Position numbers and translations under genes: made by a program
In this document: one piece after another, positions 59,711 to 64,000 of the stretch
How the letters are laid out: each line of letters begins with the position of its first letter
Numbering within the stretch: the first letter of the stretch is position 1
Notes under the pieces: generated by a model
The model's database searches: none
What the model saw: only the letters and a program-made list of their open reading frames with translations
What the model was told of the DNA's origin: nothing
From: Clostridiales bacterium
GTDB lineage: Bacteria; Bacillota; Clostridia; Saccharofermentanales; Saccharofermentanaceae
Direction: 5' to 3'
Length of the DNA: 64,000 nt
Assembly: GCA_017510605.1 (NCBI GenBank)
Contig: JAFWMQ010000002.1
Span: forward strand, 1 to 64,000

Positions 59711-62119
59711 ATGTTTCAGATCATCAAGAGAGACGGCAAAGTCGTAGATTTCGACTTAAGCAAGATTTCAGGAGCTATCGAGAAGGCTTTTGTTGCACAG
59801 AAGAGAGAGTATAACAACCAGATAATTGATATGCTCGCATTGAATGCAGTTTCCGATTGCGAGAAGAAGGCAATTGACGGCAAGGTAGATGTCGAATCAA
59901 TTCAGGACAGCGTCGAGACTACACTCCAGAGAATGGGTTATGAGGACGTAGCAAAGGCTTATATCCTTTACCGTAACCAGCGCGAAAAGATCCGTAACAT
60001 GAATTCCGCTCTCCTGAACTACAAGAATCTTGTAGACAGCTATGTCAAGGTTGAAGACTGGCGTGTAAAAGAGAACTCCACAGTTACATATTCCGTAGGC
60101 GGCCTTATCCTCTCCAACTCCGGCGCCATCACAGCTAATTACTGGCTCTCCGAGATCTATGACAAGGAGATCGCAGACGCTCACAGAAATGCTGATATCC
60201 ATATTCACGATCTGTCCATGCTCACAGGTTACTGTGCAGGATGGTCATTAAAGCAGCTCATCCAGGAAGGTCTGGGCGGTATCGTCGGCAAGATCACATC
60301 TGCTCCTGCAAAGCACCTCTCCACGCTCTGCAACCAGATGGTCAACTTCTTAGGCATCATGCAGAACGAGTGGGCAGGCGCTCAGGCTTTCTCCTCTTTC
60401 GATACATATCTTGCACCTTTCGTTAAGGTAGATAACCTCAACTACAAGCAGGTTAAGCAGGACATCCAGTCCTTTATCTATGGTGTTAACACACCTTCAA
60501 GATGGGGTACACAGAGCCCGTTCACAAACATCACTCTCGACTGGACAGTTCCGAATGACTTAGCTGAGCAGAACTGTATTGTCGGCGGCAAGGAGATGGA
60601 CTTCAAGTACAAGGATTGTAAAGCCGAGATGGACATGGTCAACAAGGCTTTCATCGAGATCATGATCGAAGGCGACGCCAACGGCCGCGGCTTCCAGTAT
60701 CCTATCCCGACATACTCTATCACCAGGGATTTCGACTGGTCTGAGACAGAGAACAATAAGCTTCTTTTCGAGATGGCTGCAAAGTACGGCATTCCTTACT
60801 TCTCCAACTACATCAACTCCGACATGGAGCCTTCCGATGTACGTTCAATGTGCTGCCGCTTGAGACTTGACCTTCGTGAACTCCGTAAGAAGTCAGGCGG
60901 TTTCTTCGGTTCAGGCGAGTCAACAGGTTCTGTCGGCGTTGTAACTATCAATATCCCGCGTATTGCATATCTTGCAGCTGATGAAGCAGATTTCTACAAG
61001 AGACTTGACCACCTCATGGACGTTTCCGCAAGATCCCTCAAGATCAAGAGAAACATGATCACCAAGCTTCTTGAGGAAGGTCTCTATCCTTATACAAAGC
61101 ACTATCTCGGAACATTCAATAACCACTTCTCCACGATCGGTCTTGTCGGTATGAATGAAGCCGGTCTCAATGCGAAGTGGCTCAGAAAGGATCTCACACA
61201 CGAAGAGACCCAGAAGTTCGCTGCTGATGTATTGAATCACATGAGAGAGAAGCTTTCCGAATACCAGGAGAGATACGGTGACCTCTATAATCTCGAGGCT
61301 ACACCTGCAGAGTCAACGGCTTTCCGTCTTGCTAAGCACGACAAGGCTAAGTTCCCTGACATCATCACGGCTAATGATGCTTCCGGCGTATTCTATTACA
61401 CCAACAGTTCACACCTGCCCGTCGGATATACAGCTGACATCTTCGATGCTCTTGATGTCCAGGATAACCTCCAGACTCTCTATACATCAGGTACGGTATT
61501 CCATGCATTCTTAGGCGAGCGTCTCCCTGACTGGAAGGCTGCAGCATCTCTCGTAAGAAAGATCGCCGAGAACTACAGACTGCCTTACTACACGATATCT
61601 CCTACTTACTCCATCTGCTCTGCCCACGGCTATCTCCCGGGCGAAGTAAAGGCCTGCCCCGAGTGCGGTAACCCCACAGAGACTTACAGCCGTATCACAG
61701 GTTATTACCGTCCGGTCAAGAACTGGAACGACGGTAAGCTCCAGGAGTTCAAGGACAGAAAGACATACGATACCTGCAACTCAACATTAAAGCCCAGAAC
61801 GGCAACCGTTACGGTTAGCAAAGCCGAGGATAAGGAACTTCCCGAGCTTCTTCCCACATACGGTGATGCTTCAGTAACAAAGCCGATGCTCTTCACGACA
61901 CACACCTGCGCTAAGTGCAAGGCTGTCAAGGCAATGTTCGATGAGCAGCGCTTCGATTATGAGCTTATCTATGCTGATGATGAAGCAGATCTCGCTAAGC
62001 AGTTTGAGATCGTAAATGTTCCGGTCCTCATCATTCCTGACGGAGACGGCGTTAAGAAGTACACTGACATCGGACCGATCAGACAGTATGTAAACGATTG
62101 TAAAGGCATTAAGTCTTAA
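59711..62119 (+). CDS. nrdD: Class III ribonucleoside-triphosphate reductase with fused glutaredoxin-like domain
   Basis: 802 residues. It reduces NTPs to dNTPs without oxygen. An N-terminal ATP-cone (1-90) is followed by the catalytic barrel with a CCRLRLDLRELRKKSGG segment. The zinc region contains CPECG (649-652) and the glycyl radical is Gly664 in YSRITGYYRPVKNW. Residues ~720-802 are a thioredoxin/glutaredoxin-like domain with CAKC (Cys733, Cys736) in LFTTHTCAKCKAV and VPVLIIPDG. This fused redoxin suggests a thiol electron donor instead of formate. Confidence 0.96.
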   Translation: MFQIIKRDGKVVDFDLSKISGAIEKAFVAQKREYNNQIIDMLALNAVSDCEKKAIDGKVDVESIQDSVETTLQRMGYEDVAKAYILYRNQREKIRNMNSALLNYKNLVDSYVKVEDWRVKENSTVTYSVGGLILSNSGAITANYWLSEIYDKEIADAHRNADIHIHDLSMLTGYCAGWSLKQLIQEGLGGIVGKITSAPAKHLSTLCNQMVNFLGIMQNEWAGAQAFSSFDTYLAPFVKVDNLNYKQVKQDIQSFIYGVNTPSRWGTQSPFTNITLDWTVPNDLAEQNCIVGGKEMDFKYKDCKAEMDMVNKAFIEIMIEGDANGRGFQYPIPTYSITRDFDWSETENNKLLFEMAAKYGIPYFSNYINSDMEPSDVRSMCCRLRLDLRELRKKSGGFFGSGESTGSVGVVTINIPRIAYLAADEADFYKRLDHLMDVSARSLKIKRNMITKLLEEGLYPYTKHYLGTFNNHFSTIGLVGMNEAGLNAKWLRKDLTHEETQKFAADVLNHMREKLSEYQERYGDLYNLEATPAESTAFRLAKHDKAKFPDIITANDASGVFYYTNSSHLPVGYTADIFDALDVQDNLQTLYTSGTVFHAFLGERLPDWKAAASLVRKIAENYRLPYYTISPTYSICSAHGYLPGEVKACPECGNPTETYSRITGYYRPVKNWNDGKLQEFKDRKTYDTCNSTLKPRTATVTVSKAEDKELPELLPTYGDASVTKPMLFTTHTCAKCKAVKAMFDEQRFDYELIYADDEADLAKQFEIVNVPVLIIPDGDGVKKYTDIGPIRQYVNDCKGIKS

Positions 62120-62143
62120 GGACTATGGTGTTATAAGAGAAAG

Positions 62144-62177
62144 CTCCCGCCCGGGGTTCGCCCTGCGGGAGTTTTTT
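62144..62177 (+). terminator. Rho-independent terminator of nrdGD
   Basis: CTCCCGC (62144-62150) pairs with GCGGGAG (62165-62171), with an inner GGG/CCC pair, then six T. Confidence 0.92.
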
Positions 62178-62279
62178 ATTGGGGCAAATTATGTTTATAT
62201 TACATTTTGAAAATCCGTCATTGAAAATCGAAAACTAGTAGTACAATACGTACAATAACTTAACAAGGGTGTTTCTGTT

Positions 62280-62432
62280 ATGAAGGATTTTGGTTTAATG
62301 TCAGATCATGGGAAAGAAAGTGAGAAGAACATTACCACCTTGCCGAACATGAGTATCGTTGAATTGAGTGAAGAGGCTGAACTGGACAAGGTGGATTTCG
62401 AGACGCTTATGGAAGAGATAAGAGCCAGCTAA
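62280..62432 (+). CDS. 50-residue acidic peptide of unknown function
   Basis: ATG 62280, preceded by AAGGGTG and TACAAT-type -10 sequences, encodes MKDFGLMSDHGKESEKN, continues through LPNMSIVELSEEAELDKVDF and ends in EEIRAS. It is acidic and mostly helical, without cysteines or a signal peptide. It has its own hairpin terminator at 62460-62505 and stands alone between nrdD and the YfhO gene. It could be a small regulatory protein or the precursor of a modified peptide, but no maturation gene is adjacent in the window. Confidence 0.5.
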   Translation: MKDFGLMSDHGKESEKNITTLPNMSIVELSEEAELDKVDFETLMEEIRAS

Positions 62433-62459
62433 GCAGAAAACAAAAATATGCAGATTAAC

Positions 62460-62510
62460 AGGGACTGTGGTATCCGGGGTCGGAAGATCCGGTTATGCAG
62501 TCCCTTTATT
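62460..62510 (+). terminator. Hairpin terminator after the 50-residue gene
   Basis: AGGGACTG (62460-62467) pairs with CAGTCCCT (62498-62505), with inner CCGG pairing, followed by TTATT. Confidence 0.75.
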
Positions 62511-62518
62511 ATGCGAAC

Positions 62519-62548
62519 TTGTTTATAGGATGAATGAGGTAATATAAT
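62519..62548 (+). promoter_or_regulatory. Promoter of the YfhO-type gene
   Basis: TTGTTT (62519-62524), 18-bp spacer, perfect TATAAT (62543-62548); a second TATAAT follows at 62553-62558. The GGGGGAGAGG ribosome site lies before ATG 62579. Confidence 0.65.
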
Positions 62549-62578
62549 AAATATAATAAGATTCATTTGGGGGAGAGG

Positions 62579-64000
62579 ATGAAGGAAGTAACGAGCTTAT
62601 CTGCAAAGGAACGCCCGGTAAAGAAAACCGCCGGAAAAGGCAGGATCAATTATCTTCCGATCATTACCTTTTTTATTGTGCTCCTCCTTATCCTCATAAC
62701 TTTTGCATGTTACAGCAAACTTCCGTTCGGAAGGTTCAGCATTCTCAGGTGCGATCTGAAGGACCAGTATGTTCCGGAGCTATTAAGGTTCAAGCACCAG
62801 CTTAAGGAACTGGATCTTAAGAATATCCTGTCTTCCTTCTCGTACAGCACGTCAGCCGGCTGCGGCAGCAATTTTATGTCGACATTCGGCTATTATCTGT
62901 CGAGCCCTTTGAACTTTATCATTTTCCTGTTCGATGACGCGCACATTGCCACGGCTATTTCGATCATCTCTGCGATAAGACTTGCTTTAGGCTCGGCATT
63001 TATGTGCCTGTTCCTGCAGAAGAGAAGTTCTGATACGGAAAGCAAATGGCCTTTGGTATTCGCCATTACATATGCTTTCTCATCGTATACGATCTCATTC
63101 CTTTTTAACATCATGTGGTTTGACGCGTATATGCTGCTTCCGCTGCTTTTGTATTTTATTGAAAGATTTATCGAAGAAGACAGGAAAACCGGGATCGTTT
63201 TCACCCTTATTGTTCTCTTCATTTCAAATTTCTATGCATCCTATATGGCCGGAATATTCAGCTTTTTCTATCTGATAGGAAGACTGGCATACCTGGGGTT
63301 GATAGAGAACAAGACCACATTCAAAAACGCTCTTGCCAAGACCTGCAAATTTATCATCACGGCCATTCTTTGCGCCCTTTCCGCCGGCGCGTTCCTGATC
63401 CCGGTGGGGCTTGATGTGCTGAATAACAGAGATGCTTTTACTTTATTGATCAACAGTAAAAAGAACGGCTTTGAGGGAATTGAGTTTCTCTCCCAGATAT
63501 TTTTGGGGTATAACGATACCTTGGATTATCTGATCAACAACCAGCCGTTTGTATTTATCAGTCTGTCGGTTACCATTCTTGTTACCGTGTTCTTTGTCTC
63601 GAAAGCATTTTCGGGGAAAGACAAACTGTTCTATGGCATCGTCATTATCCTTTTCTTCGCATCTTTCAACATCCCGTTCATCGATAAACTGTGGCAGGCA
63701 TCTGACAGGCCTAATTGGTTCCAGCACAGGCAGGCATTCGTATTTATGCCGGTATTCATAAGCCTGGCTTTCCGGGTTTTCAAAAAGATCAAAGAGATTA
63801 CCTATAAGGAGATCCTTTCTGCATCAGGCATCCTGATGGTTGTTCTGCTTATTACGCAGTTTGCCGCCAGACTGCAGAAGAGCAGCTTTGTTCTCATTGC
63901 CAATGTCAGTCTGATGATCGTTTACTCTTTACTGTTTATGGCGGTAATTAAGAAGAAATGGCCTGCGCAGCTGGAGAATTTCTCCAAGATCTCTTACGGC
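62579..64000 (+). CDS. YfhO-family multi-spanning membrane protein (partial)
   Basis: 474 codons from ATG 62579, with no stop before the window edge. The sequence opens with a basic stretch (KERPVKKTAGKGR), then a first helix (YLPIITFFIVLLLILITFA). Many further helices follow. The family motif MWFDAYMLLPLLLYFIERFI and the early RCDLKDQYVPELL loop identify the YfhO family, linked in Firmicutes to lipoteichoic acid glycosylation. It is expected to continue for several hundred residues past the window. Confidence 0.85.
   Translation, partial: MKEVTSLSAKERPVKKTAGKGRINYLPIITFFIVLLLILITFACYSKLPFGRFSILRCDLKDQYVPELLRFKHQLKELDLKNILSSFSYSTSAGCGSNFMSTFGYYLSSPLNFIIFLFDDAHIATAISIISAIRLALGSAFMCLFLQKRSSDTESKWPLVFAITYAFSSYTISFLFNIMWFDAYMLLPLLLYFIERFIEEDRKTGIVFTLIVLFISNFYASYMAGIFSFFYLIGRLAYLGLIENKTTFKNALAKTCKFIITAILCALSAGAFLIPVGLDVLNNRDAFTLLINSKKNGFEGIEFLSQIFLGYNDTLDYLINNQPFVFISLSVTILVTVFFVSKAFSGKDKLFYGIVIILFFASFNIPFIDKLWQASDRPNWFQHRQAFVFMPVFISLAFRVFKKIKEITYKEILSASGILMVVLLITQFAARLQKSSFVLIANVSLMIVYSLLFMAVIKKKWPAQLENFSKISYG

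Overview
The window looks like chromosomal DNA of an anaerobic, saccharolytic Clostridia-type Firmicute, probably from a gut or rumen. Support for this comes from a class III (anaerobic) ribonucleotide reductase with its activase, a T-box leader, a Firmicute-type LexA box, strong AGGAGG-type ribosome sites, a DUF4250 protein, a GH120 beta-xylosidase, glycogen phosphorylase and several small zinc-ribbon proteins. Most of it is housekeeping or stable accessory sequence. No phage, plasmid or intact insertion sequence was seen, and no tRNA or rRNA gene was recognised. Only the first ~1.6 kb (methyltransferase remnant, repeated zinc-finger protein, short repeats) looks like a small accessory or decayed segment.

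Layout. 1-1660: methyltransferase stub and treble-clef zinc-finger protein. 1661-5771 (-): zinc-ribbon protein, guaB, greA and lysS, with coupled or closely spaced genes. 6154-8535 (-): glgP behind a short overlapping leader ORF. 8845-12666 (+): prepilin peptidase, two unknown membrane proteins and an AI-2E-type exporter. 12772-14760 (-): GH120 beta-xylosidase. 15016-22122 (+): PadR/HAAS-DUF4097 pair, cytidine deaminase, HD-GYP protein, MutS-like ATPase and SpoU methyltransferase. 22123-24300: a structured repeat, an AraC/GyrI regulator, a three-unit hairpin array, a P-loop kinase and a tautomerase. 24516-26317: DUF4250 and gpmI. 26427-32589: a DUF4190 protein, a family of four related lipoproteins and an unknown small protein. 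32649-36264 (-): an ArsB/NhaD-type permease, a GT2-GtrA fusion and a CPA2 antiporter.

36444-40674 (+): FkbH-like HAD protein, acyl carrier protein, MBOAT acyltransferase and ThrH-like phosphatase. This resembles a Dlt-type acyl-transfer system in which the amino-acid ligase is replaced by an FkbH-type acyl loader. 40737-45718: TRIC-type channel, thioesterase, trxB, tyrS, a lipoprotein, a second copy of the structured repeat, and a LexA-box-controlled DNA-repair protein. 45729-48440 (-): a T-box leader feeding a single protein that fuses an XRE/cupin regulator to an acyl-CoA ligase. 48645-52038 (+): an SDR enzyme with an extraordinary ~580-residue repetitive tail, then maf. 52076-54127: three coupled zinc-ribbon/membrane proteins. 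54248-55223: glutathione peroxidase with an OhrR-like MarR regulator. 55309-56298 (-): trpS. 56378-58738: nucleosidase-like protein, SPL-type radical SAM protein and SDR operon. 58880-62119: NrdR boxes, nrdG and nrdD, the last with a fused glutaredoxin-like domain. 62280-64000: a 50-residue acidic peptide gene with its own terminator, and the start of a YfhO-type membrane protein that leaves the window.

The items most worth following up are the FkbH-ACP-MBOAT cassette, the T-box-controlled regulator/ligase fusion, the covarying structured repeat present twice (22112-22203 and 44715-44804), the 74-bp-period hairpin array at 23178-23365, and the repeat-tailed SDR protein.
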